Shown in pieces: positions 12,671 through 25,296 of a stretch of 64,000 nucleotides of DNA; position 1 is the stretch's first letter; every line of letters starts with the position of its first letter. Where the stretch lies: assembly GCA_036169595.1 (NCBI GenBank), contig CM069765.1:4297501-4361500 (forward strand), read 5' to 3'. Under the pieces are notes generated by a model that made no database searches, was not told the origin of the DNA, and saw only the letters and a program-made list of their open reading frames with translations. The translations under genes were made by a program, and so were the position numbers. Source of the DNA: Dictyostelium firmibasis (Eukaryota > Evosea > Eumycetozoa > Dictyosteliales > Dictyosteliaceae).

Positions 12671-14750
12671 CATTACCATCTTGTTTATCGATTAAATAAA
12701 TTGTATGAGAAAATACTTCAATTGGATCAGATAGTACAGTTGCTTCAGGAAAAGTTTGAGATTCATTAGATATATATTTTTTCAAAACGAATTTCAACCT
12801 AAAAAGTGTTCTTAGTTGTTGGGTAGTTGATAAAATTTTCAATTTCTTAAATGGAGCGAAACCGCCAGTAATACGTGATGTCTTTGTGCCATCTATATAG
12901 TTTACTAATTCGGTGAGATTATCATTTCTCAAAAGAGTAACCTCAACATAGAAATTTGAAAAATTCTCTGTATCCACACCTGGTCCACAAATCATAACCT
13001 GTGGGAATGGTTTTAAAATTCTTTGATAAACAGTTTTTGGTGGTGGTTGTCTTGCAATCTTTAAATAAAAACTATCTGATGATGGTGGTTGACTAGATGT
13101 TGTTGTTGTTGTTGTTGTTGTTACTAATTGACGTTGTGGTGTGGATGGTTGTGATTTTGATACAGGTACTGATATATTTGTTGGTGTTGATGGCATTTGG
13201 ATTGGTGATGATGGTTCTCTAAAACTATTATTTATAAATGGAGAAGATGGAGCGGATGAATTTTCTATATTATTATTATTACTTTGTACAGGTGAGGTTG
13301 GTAATTCTACAGGAATATTATTTATATTATTATCTATATATATTGGCATTGGTAATGAAATATCATTTTTAAAATTATTAATATTATTATTATCAGTGTT
13401 CATTTTATTTTGCGGTATTATAGTATTATTTAAAATATTATTTTTACTATTTTCTATATTATTTTTGTCGTTATTATTATTATTATTATTATTATTGTTA
13501 TTATTATTATTATCATTTGTAAATGGTACACTTGTTGCTAAAATTCTTTTTAAATCTAAAACTGTTGAAGAATCTAATTGAAGTAATGCTAAGAGAACAG
13601 CTAATAATTTCTTTGATAAATTAGAGAACCAATGATGAAATAGGTAGAGATCTGATATTGGTAATGAAATGATACCAGCAACAAAGTGAATGATATCGAT
13701 CGGTATTGAAGAGTCTAGTGACATTATTTTTTGAATGTGTAGATAAGTATTTGACAAAGATTGATCACCACCTAATGACTGATTGAAAACACGTAAACGA
13801 TCGAACGAAGTTAATCTAAAGTACTCTTGAACATTTAGAAAGAAAGTGAATTGGAATTGTGGTGAACCTGGTGGAATGATATTATTGGTTAAATGAAACA
13901 ATTGCAAGTAACTTATCTTTGAAAGAAGGTTAGCCAACTCTTTGAAATCCATAAATAATTTCAAGGCATGATTATTTGGATCTTGTAAGTAGACGGTATA
14001 ATTGGTAATACTTAACAACGGTATCATTTGTGGCATATCACTAAACATTTTACTCAATAATGGGAATCTCAATTCCTCGGTTAAATGAGGTTGTAACACT
14101 TTGCATAGGAAAAATAAATGTTGAATCGATTCATGTGCCAATGTCTCCAAATTATTCAATAATTCATTCAATTCGGTATTGACATCTCCTGTTATAAATG
14201 TTTGTTCCATTTGTTGAATTTGTTGTTGTAATCTTTGAATTTCATTTTGTTCTTGTAATTTTTGTTGTTGTAATAGTAATTGTTGTTGTTGTTCAATTTG
14301 TTGTTGACGTTGTTGTAATAATAAAAACTCACTTTGTTGTTGTGCTTGTTGTTGTGCTTGTTGCTGTTGTTGTAATAATTGTTGCAATTGATGTTGTTGT
14401 TGTAATTGTGCCGATTGTTGTTGTTGTTGTTGTTGTAAAAGCTCTGTTTGTTGTTGTGCTGCTTGTTGTTGTATTAATTGTTGGGCTTGTTGAAGTAATA
14501 ATTGTTGTTGTTGTTGGTTTTGGTTTTGGTTAATTATATGATTCTGTTGTACTTGTTGTGTTTGATGATGGTTGTTGTTTTGTTGTTCAAGTTCTAGTTG
14601 ATGTGAAAACTCGTTGAATGATGTTAAATTGTATCTATTATTTACATTGCTAACACTATTATTTAATCCGTATTGATTGGCAAACCCTGTTAAATCAATA
14701 GATTGTGATAATCTAAAACTATCAAATGAGAAATTATCTGAATTTGACAT
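12279..14750 (-). CDS. TIG/IPT-domain transcription-factor-like protein
   Basis: Two exons, 14750-12677 and 12550-12279, joined phase 1, give 781 residues. After a short Asn/Gln-rich start comes a Gln-rich, partly coiled stretch (about residues 55-185). An all-helical region of about 220 residues follows (ELNELLNNLETLAHES ... LLALLQLDSSTVLDLKRIL). Next are Asn and Ser/Thr/Pro linkers. A beta-rich module (PKTVYQRILKPFPQVMICGP ... GGFAPFKKLKILSTT ... VLSDPIEVFSHTIYL) has the look of a Rel/STAT/p53-type immunoglobulin-fold DNA-binding domain. The C-terminus is a TIG/IPT domain (PPTVSEIIPASAKPGTRVVI...GDLKVFFGS). I infer a nuclear DNA-binding regulator; the DNA-binding assignment is by resemblance only. 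The intron is an AAT repeat with no stop and a length divisible by three. Confidence 0.85.
12600..12669. repeat. (ATA)n repeat inside TIG-gene intron
   Basis: About 23 units of an AAT-class triplet. On the coding strand it reads TAT, so an unspliced transcript would add a poly-Tyr stretch without a stop. Confidence 0.95.
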
Positions 14751-15958
<1,208 letters not shown>

Positions 15959-16929
15959 TTATTTATCAGCATAGTATTCACCTTTCCAACCGACTTGAAT
16001 ACCTTGTTGTTCAGCATCAGCATAGATGAAAGATTCTTCATCCAAACCGAAAGATTTTTGAGCCTTTTGAGCATTTAAATAATAGGCATGAGCACCATTA
16101 CTAAGGTCGATGATTTCATCCTCAGTTAAATGTCTAACAAACTTTGCAGGTTTACCAAGCCAAAGTTCACCAGATTTAATACGAGTACCACTGGTTAAGA
16201 TTGAATTTGAACCTAAAATTGAGTTTGCCTCAACATATGACTCTGATTCTAAAATTGAGCCCATTCCAATCAAACAACTCTCTTCAACGGTACATGCTTC
16301 GAGTATACAATTATGACCAATTGTTACATCTTCACCAATGATTGTACTACCATTGTGATCCAATGATAATGGTTCACTGGCTTCTCTAATGATTGTACCA
16401 TCTTGAACATTTGAAAATGCACCAATATGAATATAATTAACATCTGCTCTAATTACACAATTATCCCAAACTGATGATCCTGCTCCTAAATTAACATTAC
16501 CAATGATTGATGCTGATGGTGCTACAAATTCTGCTCCATTTCTTGGGTATAAACCTGTAATTGATGGTGTTGTAATTGAATTCTTATCAAAAAATGATAC
16601 AAATGTTTTATGTTTATTATCTAAAAATTTTAATAATAGTAATAATATTAAATCATATGTTAATTATTTATTTTCCATCTTGTTAATAATATATTTATCT
16701 CTTTCTTCTATTGTTAATTTTTTTTTTTTTTCTTCTCTCTGCTTTGAAAAAACATACATATGTCGAAATATCTTTGTGCTGTATTTGGTGATTCTTCAGG
16801 TTTTTGAACTGGTTCAGTATTATATGGTAAATTATTGTTTCTATTTTCAAAATATGTGCAATATTGTCTTTTACCAATATTATTGGTTAATTGCTTAACA
16901 ACATTTAATTTAGTTAATTGCTTGATCAT
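15959..16929 (-). CDS. Mitochondrial gamma-carbonic-anhydrase-like protein
   Basis: Two exons, 16929-16758 and 16620-15959, joined phase 1, give 277 residues. The first exon encodes a basic, Asn/Gln/Thr-rich leader (MIKQLTKLNVVKQLTNNIGK) that looks like a mitochondrial presequence. Exon 2 is a left-handed beta-helix of hexapeptide repeats (FVAPSASIIGNVNLGAGSSV, TIIGEDVTIGHNCILEACTV, SYVEANSILGSNSIL), ending with the GELWLGKPAKFVRHLTEDE helix. This is the gamma-CA family, known as a matrix-side module of respiratory complex I in plants and amoebae. A zinc His is visible in IGHNC; other ligands are not clearly kept, so activity is uncertain. An upstream ATG at 16989 is in frame but precedes a poly-Phe stretch and was not chosen. 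Confidence 0.88.
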
Positions 16930-16986
16930 TTTTTTGTGATGCTGTGAGTACTCTTGAAAAAAAAAAAAAAAGCAAAAAATTTTTGA

Positions 16987-17028
<42 letters not shown>

Positions 17029-17344
17029 ATTGAAAAAAATAAAATAAAATCATTTCGTGTTTATCACTTACATTTCCAAAATAAGATACTATTAAATAAC
17101 CATTTTATTAAATTATTTTGAAAATTTTATATTTAACAATAAACACTCATAAAAAAAAAAAAAAAAAAAAAATTTAAAATCAAATAGGATTTGGGTTGAA
17201 TTTTTCTTCAATAGGCGATTTTTTTGTTTAATATTGATTAGAATAACATGAATTTTTATCCATATTTCTATTTAATAAATAATTTATTTTTATATTTATT
17301 TTTATTTTTATTTTTTTTTACTAATTACTATTACAAATTTTTTA

Positions 17345-17387
<43 letters not shown>

Positions 17388-17508
17388 TTATTATTATTTT
17401 TAATTATGAATTATGAATTATGAATTATGAATTATGAATTATGAATTATGAATTATGAATTATGAATTATGAATTATGAATTATGAATTATGAATTATGA
17501 ATTATTAT
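16930..17508. other. Intergenic, gamma-CA 5' flank / ELMO 3' flank
   Basis: About 580 bases: T-rich runs, a mixed segment at 17040-17250, then a heptamer tandem repeat reaching the ELMO stop codon. No gene seen. Confidence 0.6.
17403..17503. repeat. Heptamer tandem repeat (TGAATTA)n, about 14 copies
   Basis: Nearly perfect 7-base units run into the end of the ELMO reading frame; the last unit abuts the stop codon, so the repeat is the start of the 3' UTR. Heptamers are unusual here, where trinucleotides dominate. Confidence 0.93.
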
Positions 17509-18384
17509 TTATACATTTCTAAAATCGAAATTATCAGGTAAAATTGGAATTTGTGGTGTTTCTTTTGGAATATCAATACCATCTAAATCCAATAGTTTTA
17601 CAGATGTGTTTATTGATAATAATGAATGATAATCATCTAAACCCTCTTGACTCTTTATATCTTGACCAGTTAATAATCTAATTGAATCCCAAAAGTTTGA
17701 AAGATCATCTCTATTTGAAGATATTAAATCAATGGTGAATAGATGTGGATTATTAGATGACGACGAAGATGAATGTAAAGATGGTGAAGATAATAATATT
17801 GGTGAAGATGGTGTTGGTGTTAAATTTTGTTGAATTGATAGACTTGATTGTTGTGATTGTGGTATTAAAATTGGTGATGTTGTACCTGAAGATAATTGTC
17901 CATTAATATTAATACTACTACTATTAACACCACTACTACCACCAATAACACTACTATTATTACTAATAATATTATTTGTATTACTTGAATTATTAGATAA
18001 ACTGTCTTTAATACTATTACCACTACTTGTATTAATTAAATTATCTTTAATATTATTACTTGAGGATTCTGTTTGTAAAATATTACTATTTAAATTTGAA
18101 GGTGGTAATTGATTTTGAATTAAAGATTGAAATTGTTCATCCTTTATAGAAATATTAAAATAAGATAACGATTTATCTTTTTTCTTATTGTTTGAATTTG
18201 TAGATTCACCATTGAAAAGAATATCATTAATTTTAATTGTATTATAATTTGTTGGCATTGGTTGATTTGATAAAGGTTGTTGATTTAATTCAGTTGGTAG
18301 AAAACAATATTGAACTTCAAAAGAAGAAGAAGAAGAACAGGAAGAAGAAGAATTTTGATTATGATTATCATTATTATTATTACA

Positions 18385-18428
<44 letters not shown>

Positions 18429-20170
18429 ATAAACGAATGAATAACCAATTTAATGGTAAAGATTGTTTAGTTTTTAATTGTTTATGTAATTTAAATTGAA
18501 AACCTTCTTGAAAATATAAAATTTTTTGAGATTTAATTAAATCTAATACCTCTATATTCACAGATGTTAATAATTTTTTCATATCATCTCTAGAGGAAGA
18601 ACTTAAATCATTAAGTAATGATAATAGTGAACTACCATTGGCGAAATTTGATAATAAAAGGCTTGTGGAAGAATTTGATTGATTTGAGTTTATACCATTA
18701 CCAGTACTAGTTGAATTCTTTGTATTCTTTTGACATTTCCAATCAAATGCTTCAAGTGTAGTTGGTTTAGATTCTAATGCAGTTATAATTAAATTTCTAA
18801 CTGATGACATAATCTTTTGAAAATGCATATAGGTACCATTCATATCATCCCAAGTTGAATCTAATATTTGAAATGTTGTACAATAAACCTCTTCAAAAGC
18901 ATGAGGATGTGAAAAGAATAGAGGAAAGAAAGGAAGCTCATCAATTGGTGTAGTATATGGATTTAAATTTGATGCCATTTTAAATATTGTATTATACAAT
19001 TCAAATGTAATTACAATACCAGCTGTAGCAGTAGGATATTCACGTTCTTTACGATCAATTTGAGTATTAACTATCTTTCTAAACTTTTCATTATGATTTT
19101 GTGCAAAATAAATCAAATTATCTAATCCCCAAATACCCATAGCACGAAAATCTGTACATGGATCGGTGCCTTGAAAACCCATTTGTTTCCATTGTTCTGA
19201 TACACGTGACTCTAATTTCACTCCAGGATAAGTTAAAGACCAAAGTTTAGTTAATAGAGCATCATGTTCTGTTGACTCTTTATTGAATGTAACATTCTTT
19301 CTATTGGTTATAACTTGAAATCTATGACGTTGATAAATGTATAATTGTCTCTTTAACTCTGGAGCTATTATACCGTCTACTAATTTCTTTAATTTTTGAT
19401 TGATTTCATATTGATCCAATTCTTGTAATAATTTATTAAACCCATTCTCACCATCTAATATAAATGTTTTACTAATTATTAAATTTATTAATGTCAATGA
19501 ATTTAATTGTACATCAACTGTATTTGATGAATTTAATAATTGTACTAAAGTTTGATTATAATTTCTTTTAGTCTTTTCATTATATTCTAATAGTAATGTA
19601 CTTGAGAATTGTTTAAAATTTAAATTATTACTTTGATTTAAAAATAGATATAAAAGTGATAATGAAGTTTTACAAATACTTGGATTACTAGTATTCTCTG
19701 TTAATGGTAATAGTTGAGTAATTAATGAACCAGTATCAGTTGGTGTCATAGATGTAATACTAAATTCATAAGACAAAATGGTTTGAAGTGCTGATAATGC
19801 ATAACTTAATGTATTACCTGTCAACTCTTTTAATTGAACTACCATAATCTCTATACCATTCTTCTCTACAAATTTTTTAATTAAAATCTCTTCTTTTAAA
19901 TCTTTTAAATCAAAAAATGCTTTCTTTTTAAATGTATTATCTTTTAAATTATTTAATAAATTATTTATTAATGTATCTGGTGATAATTGTTGTTGAATTT
20001 GTTGTTGGATTTGTTGACCGTTAATATTTGTATTTGAAGATGATGGTGATACTAAAGGTGTATTATTTGATGTGCCTGTTATACTATTATTACCACTACC
20101 AATTGAAATTGTACCTGATCTAGTTATATGTTTAATTACAATTTCTGATCCTTCATCAATTAAATTTATA

Positions 20171-20201
<31 letters not shown>

Positions 20202-20503
20202 TAGTTTGGAGAAAAGAAAAAAAAATTAATATTACATAGGATATCTCAAAATAAGTAAATAAAATTAAATTATAAAAAAAAATAGTAATAATAAATAATA
20301 AAAATAATAAAAAAAAATAAAAATCTATTTATTTATTTACTTACATCAACCAATTGACCAGATGATAAAAATAAAGAATATGAATAATAATTTGTAAGTA
20401 AAAATAATGAACATAATTTTTGTGTTATTTGTTGAAGATTTGTGATCTCTGATTCAAAATTATGTTCAAGTGATCTTTCTTGGAATGTTACTTTAATTTT
20501 CAT
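17509..20503 (-). CDS. ELMO-domain protein (engulfment and motility family)
   Basis: Two exons, 20503-20345 and 20172-17509, joined phase 0, give 940 residues. The N-terminus (MKIKVTFQERSLEHNFESEI) resembles the ubiquitin-like RBD start of ELMO proteins. Helical armadillo-type sequence follows (about 100-330). The ELMO domain lies at about 360-540, with TKLWSLTYPG, QWKQMGFQGTDPCTDFRAMG and LDNLIYFAQNH. The C-terminal third has Asn and Ser tracts inside a PH-like region ending FTIDLISSNRDDLSNFWDSI. By family knowledge ELMO proteins pair with DOCK/Zizimin GEFs to activate Rac at the cell cortex in migration, phagocytosis and cytokinesis. Dictyostelium has several (elmoA to elmoF); elmoA is a candidate but I cannot assign it. 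The intron acceptor lies after a long A run and is the weakest point of the model. Confidence 0.9.
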
Positions 20504-20687
20504 TTTTTTTTTTTATTTTTAACTTTTTATTTTTTTTTTTTTTTTAATTTTTCCTTTTCCAAGTCTCTATTAAAAAAAAAATAAAATAAAATAAATAAAT
20601 ATTTAAAACTTTATTACAATGAAATTGATTGGAAAAAAAAAAAAAAAAAAAAAAATATAAATAAGAAAAATGAATTGAAAAATGCAA

Positions 20688-20729
<42 letters not shown>

Positions 20730-20999
20730 ATTTAAATGTGTTGGTTTAAAACCCAAAAAAAAATAAAAAAAATAAAAAAAATTAAAATAAAATTTTTTTA
20801 AAATATCCACAACAAGTGATGGATTTTATTTTATTTTCAATTAATTTTATTTTTTTTATTTTTTAATTTCATTTAAAAAAAAGATCGATGGATTAATCTT
20901 TTAAAGTTATTATTATTGTTTTTTTTTTTTTTATTATTTTTTTTTTTTATTATTTTTTTATTATTATTTTTTTTTTAAAAAAAAATATTATTGATAATT
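20504..20999. other. Intergenic, ELMO 5' flank / ILVBL-like 3' flank
   Basis: About 500 bases of A/T homopolymers with a short mixed segment near 20550-20640. Long Phe/Lys-only open frames here are artefacts of base composition. No gene seen. Confidence 0.65.
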
Positions 21000-22671
21000 T
21001 CAAGCACTAATTGAACCTTTTCTAAAATCATTACGCTCAATTATACAATTAATAACAACAGGTTGTTGATTTTCATCTAAAATTTTACTAGATTCTTCTA
21101 AAGCTAATTTTAATTCTGATTGATTTGTAGTTTTGAAACCTTTACCACCAAATGCGATTGCAACTTGATGATAATCGGTGTATGCAAGATTACAACCAAC
21201 ATCACTATGTAATTGTTCTTGTTGTTCACGTAAGATTTGAATCCAACCAGAGTCATTACCAATGATAGCACCAACTGCAATTTTATGACGAACCATTGTA
21301 TCCAATTCAGGTATACTATAACCAAAAGCACCATCACCATAGATTGTCCAAACTTGATGATCTGGTCTACAAAGTTTAGCAGCAATAGAAAAACCTGCAC
21401 CAACACCCAAAGTACCAAATACACCAGGATCTAACCAACCTAATGGACCTCTTGGACGAACTATATAACTAGCTGAACCAACGAAATCTCCGCCATCAGC
21501 CACCATAATTGTTTTATGAGGTAATTGTTCATCAAACATTTGTAATGCTTTCAATGGATTTAAGAAACCCTCACCACTAGCTGGTGGAACATTGATTTTA
21601 TTGGTGATATCAATATTTCTTGTGACGTCAAGATTGGTTAAATCATTTATCCAATCACTCCATTTCAATTGAACTTTATTTCTATCGGGGATTGGTAACT
21701 CATCGATTGCTTCTGATAGAGTAACCAAGAATGAGCCAGGATCTAAATTGTAGGGATAAGTTGGTGTTTTATTTTTGTATAAATCAACTGGATCCCTATT
21801 GATTGAAAATACCTTTGCGCGACTATTAATAGATTTACCATAACCCAAACGGAAATCACATGTCACACCAGCCAATATCACCAAATCTGCATTCTTTAAT
21901 GCATGAGATCTACAATGTCTAAATAGACTGGAATGACTTGTACCCAATAATCCTCTTGACATGCTACTAGTAAAAACAGGTATACCCAACGATTGAATAC
22001 ATCTTTGTAATGATTCGATCGAATAGTTATCATTAATCAATGTAACCTGTGAACCAACGATGAGTACAGGTTTTTTACAAGATTTTTTGGATGTCAATTC
22101 TTCTAGTAATGCTTGAACATGATTGAGAGTGACTTTAGTTTGATCGAGTTTCACCTTACCATGAATGATTATATTGGTATCGATAGTGGAGAAAATCTTG
22201 TTCAAATGATATGACATATAGAAGTTTATGGCACGTGATGCCAATGATTTCATTTGATCTTGATTCTTTAGATACCATCCTTTCACTATGGACTCTTGAT
22301 AGAGAACATCGATTGGGAACTCAACGAAAACAGGTCCTGGTGTACCATTACGTGCTTCATAGAAAGCTCTTTCCAACATTGGTACAATATCTCGGTTGCT
22401 TGAAACATGTGAACACCATTTAACATGTGGTCGAAGTAATGCAAATTGATCAATGTCTTGTAATGATCCTTTTCCTTTCAATAAATCACTAGTTGCACCT
22501 CCTAATAATACAACACCACTTTGTGCCATTTGTGCATTCTTTACTGCTGTAATAGTATTAGTTAATCCTGGTCCTGCTGTTACTACTGCAACACCTGGTA
22601 TACCTGTTAATCTAAATACACCATCTGCTGCAAATACTGTTGTTGATTCATGTCTTACCTTTAAAATTTTG

Positions 22672-22706
<35 letters not shown>

Positions 22707-23028
22707 AAAATTCATTCATAAAAAAAAAAAAAAAAATAGAAAAATATACTATAAACATAAAACATACATCAATAACTTTTATACCAATTTTATCAGATTC
22801 AACCAAAATTGGAGCAATATGGCCACCAGTTAAAGTGAATAAAAACTTAACACCTTGTCTTGATAAAACATTGGCTACTAATTCACCTCCACATGATTTT
22901 TTTTCGAATCTAAATATTTGACCATCACTTGCTATCACTTTTCTATTTTCTAAAATATAGTATGACAATAAAAATGATCCAACACTTGCTGTGATTGCAA
23001 CCCCTTTTATTAAATTATCTTGTGACAT
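21000..23028 (-). CDS. ILVBL/HACL2-type thiamine-diphosphate enzyme
   Basis: Two exons, 23028-22768 and 22658-21000, joined phase 0, give 639 residues; human ILVBL has about the same length. Residues 5-28 form a single N-terminal membrane anchor ([18 protein letters not shown]). The Pyr domain carries [13 protein letters not shown] and [13 protein letters not shown], whose Glu is the cofactor-activating residue. The PP domain carries [20 protein letters not shown] then IIGNDSGW, the GDG...N metal/ThDP motif. In animals ILVBL is an ER 2-hydroxyacyl-CoA lyase that shortens 2-hydroxy fatty acids, such as in phytosphingosine breakdown. I infer the same role, not acetolactate synthesis. The stop is TGA, rare in this genome. 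Confidence 0.92.
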
Positions 23029-23435
23029 TTTAATTTTTTTTTTTTTTTTGTTTTTTTTTTTTATTTATATTAAAAATTTTTTAAATAATATTAAAAAAAA
23101 CCAAGGGAAGAAAAAAAAAAAAACAATTATTATGTGAAAATAAAATAAAGTAAAAAAAAAATAAAAAAATAAAAAAAAGATATTATTAAAAAAAAAAATT
23201 AAAAAAAAATAAAAAAAAAAAAAAAAAAAAAAAAAATTAAGCAATTGAAAATGCAATTTAGTTGGAAAATAGAAAATTTATTTTGAAAGAATTTTAAAAT
23301 AAAATATTAAATTTTTATTTCCTTAAACAATAGATGCTATTAATCAATTAAAACTCTTCCATTTTAAGCGAAAAAATATTTAAACAAAACCAAAAAAAAA
23401 AAAAAAAAAAATTATATAAAACAAGAAGCTTTTTA

Positions 23436-23466
<31 letters not shown>

Positions 23467-23482
23467 TTTGTTTTTATTTTAT
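23029..23482. other. Intergenic, ILVBL-like 5' flank / Fcf2 3' flank
   Basis: About 450 bases of A-rich sequence. A mixed stretch at 23240-23370 shows no coding frame. ATTTT repeats lie near 23430-23480. Confidence 0.6.
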
Positions 23483-24373
23483 TTACAAATCATTTTTTCT
23501 ATGTTTTTTTAATTTTCTATTATCTTGAATTATTTTATCAGATTTTTCTTCAATGTATCTAATAGCTTTTTCATTATCTAAAATATCACCTAAAGCACCA
23601 CGTTTCTTTTCTCTATTAGTGAATCTATTGTAATAATCAACGTTTGAATTCTCAAAAACACCAATTTCGAAATGTTCTGGTAATTCATCGGATTGTGATT
23701 TATTGGCTCTTCTAGTTGGATCAATGTATTTTTGTAACTTAATTAAATTTGCCTCTAATTTCATCTCATCAGTTACCTCTTTACTACCGAAACCATACCA
23801 ACCTTTATTCTTTAAGTTTCTATCAACTTTTGGTTTAGTCTCCAATACTGATGTATTCTCTACAATTGGTTTCATTGACTTTTTTAATAAATCCAATTTA
23901 CTTGGTGCACTATTTTTAAATTCTTTGTTTGAAATAATTTTTGTTATACCTAATTGACTATTTTTATTTAATCTATAAATAATAAATTAATAATTAATAT
24001 AATTAATATTTGTATATTAAGTTATGTTCCTAACTAAAACCATGGCAAATATATATATATATAATTATATTTTCCCATACATTTTTTGTTGATTTACTAA
24101 TTTATTTAAATGTACAGCTGTATTCTTTGCTAATTGATCAATAAGTTTAAATTCATCTTTTAAATCAAATATAAAATAAAAATATATTAGTTTGGTGTGG
24201 TTTTTTTTTTTTTTTTTTCAACCAAAATAAATACCATCTAAAATATCATTTCCTGATTTTTTTGGTTTATTATTTGTGGTAGTATCTTCTTTATTTTTAT
24301 TTGTTAATGAAACATTATTCAAATTTAAAACATCATAGTTTTGATCTATATTTGATTTCTTGGTTTTACTCAT
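23483..24373 (-). CDS. Fcf2-family pre-rRNA processing protein
   Basis: Three exons, 24373-24235, 24156-24081 and 23972-23483, with matching phases, give 234 residues. The N-terminal half is polar and basic. The C-terminal half is the Fcf2 domain: NKGWYGFGSKEVTDEMKLEA, LIKLQKYIDPTRRANKS, LPEHFEIGVFENSNVDYYNR, and a basic tail with NREKKRGALGDILDN and KKHRKND. Fcf2 (DNTTIP2/TDIF2 in animals) acts in the nucleolus in early pre-rRNA cleavage for 18S rRNA and the small subunit. The GWYG.G, LDP/IDPxRR and F-x-I/V-G blocks are all kept, so the assignment is firm. The start lies in good A-rich context and there is no upstream in-frame ATG. Confidence 0.9.
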
Positions 24374-24418
24374 TTTATATAGGTTTGTAATTAATTTTGA
24401 GAAAAAAAAAAAGACTCG

Positions 24419-24452
<34 letters not shown>

Positions 24453-24681
24453 TTTGTTTTTATTTTATTTTTATTTTTTTAATTTTTTTCAAAAATAAAA
24501 ACAAAAATAAAAATAAAAAAAATTAATTAAATTAGTGTTATAACACTCAATTACCACTAATCCAAAGGGATTGAAATTACTTAGTTAATCAATTAATTCA
24601 CATAATTAACTAAGAAAGGAATTCACATAATTTTTTTTTTTTTTTTGGTAATTTAGTTTGGGTGAGAAAATTTTAAATTTT

Positions 24682-24712
<31 letters not shown>

Positions 24713-25296
24713 CATATTTAAATATGGTTAATATTATGAATCTACAGAAGAAATAAAAAAAAAAGTGGCAAACTTCTATAATAAAATAAAACATCACAAC
24801 CAAGATCCAATTTTCCAACACTTTAAATATTTTAGAATGGTCACAACCATTTTTTATTAATTTTTTTTTTAAATTTTTTTTTTTTTTTATTTTTTTTTTT
24901 TTTTATATTTTTTTTTTTTTTTTTTGCATTTTTTTTTTTCATTTTTATGTGAAAATTTTCACAAAAACAGATAACACGATTGAAATAATATCTTTTCACT
25001 CCAATTATCACCCATTTTTACATATTTTTTCCTTCAACATTGTATTTTTACATTTTGTATATATAGTATTAATAAGTAGTAAATAGTAGTAATAGTAATA
25101 AATCGTTGTATTATAAAGAAAATCATATTAATAACTTTCGTCTAAAAAAAACCTCTCGCTAAAAAAAAAAAAAAAAAAAAAAAAAATCACCCCAATATTT
25201 TTTTTTTTAAAAATAAAATAAAAAAAACAAAAAAAAAAAAAACCTTCACTATCGATAGAGATACAAAACATATAAATTAATATATATACTATAAAA
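24374..25296. other. Divergent promoter region, Fcf2 / RasGEF
   Basis: About 920 bases. Most is A/T homopolymer. A cluster of palindromes lies at 24534-24614 and a mixed stretch at 24960-25140. No coding frame seen. Confidence 0.6.
24534..24614. repeat. Cluster of inverted repeats
   Basis: A 14-base perfect palindrome (AGTGTTATAACACT, 24534-24547), a small AATCC/GGATT hairpin near 24558-24571, and a 10-base perfect inverted repeat (CTTAGTTAAT at 24580-24589, ATTAACTAAG at 24605-24614) lie within 81 bases. Confidence 0.85.

Noticed and set aside
20544-20810. Phe-rich minus-strand frame between ELMO and ILVBL-like genes
   Set aside because: Arises from A runs on the plus strand; no coding composition.
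21000-23028. Acetolactate synthase as the identity of the ThDP enzyme
   Set aside because: The N-terminal membrane anchor and overall match are to ILVBL/HACL2 rather than the plastid or bacterial branched-chain enzyme.
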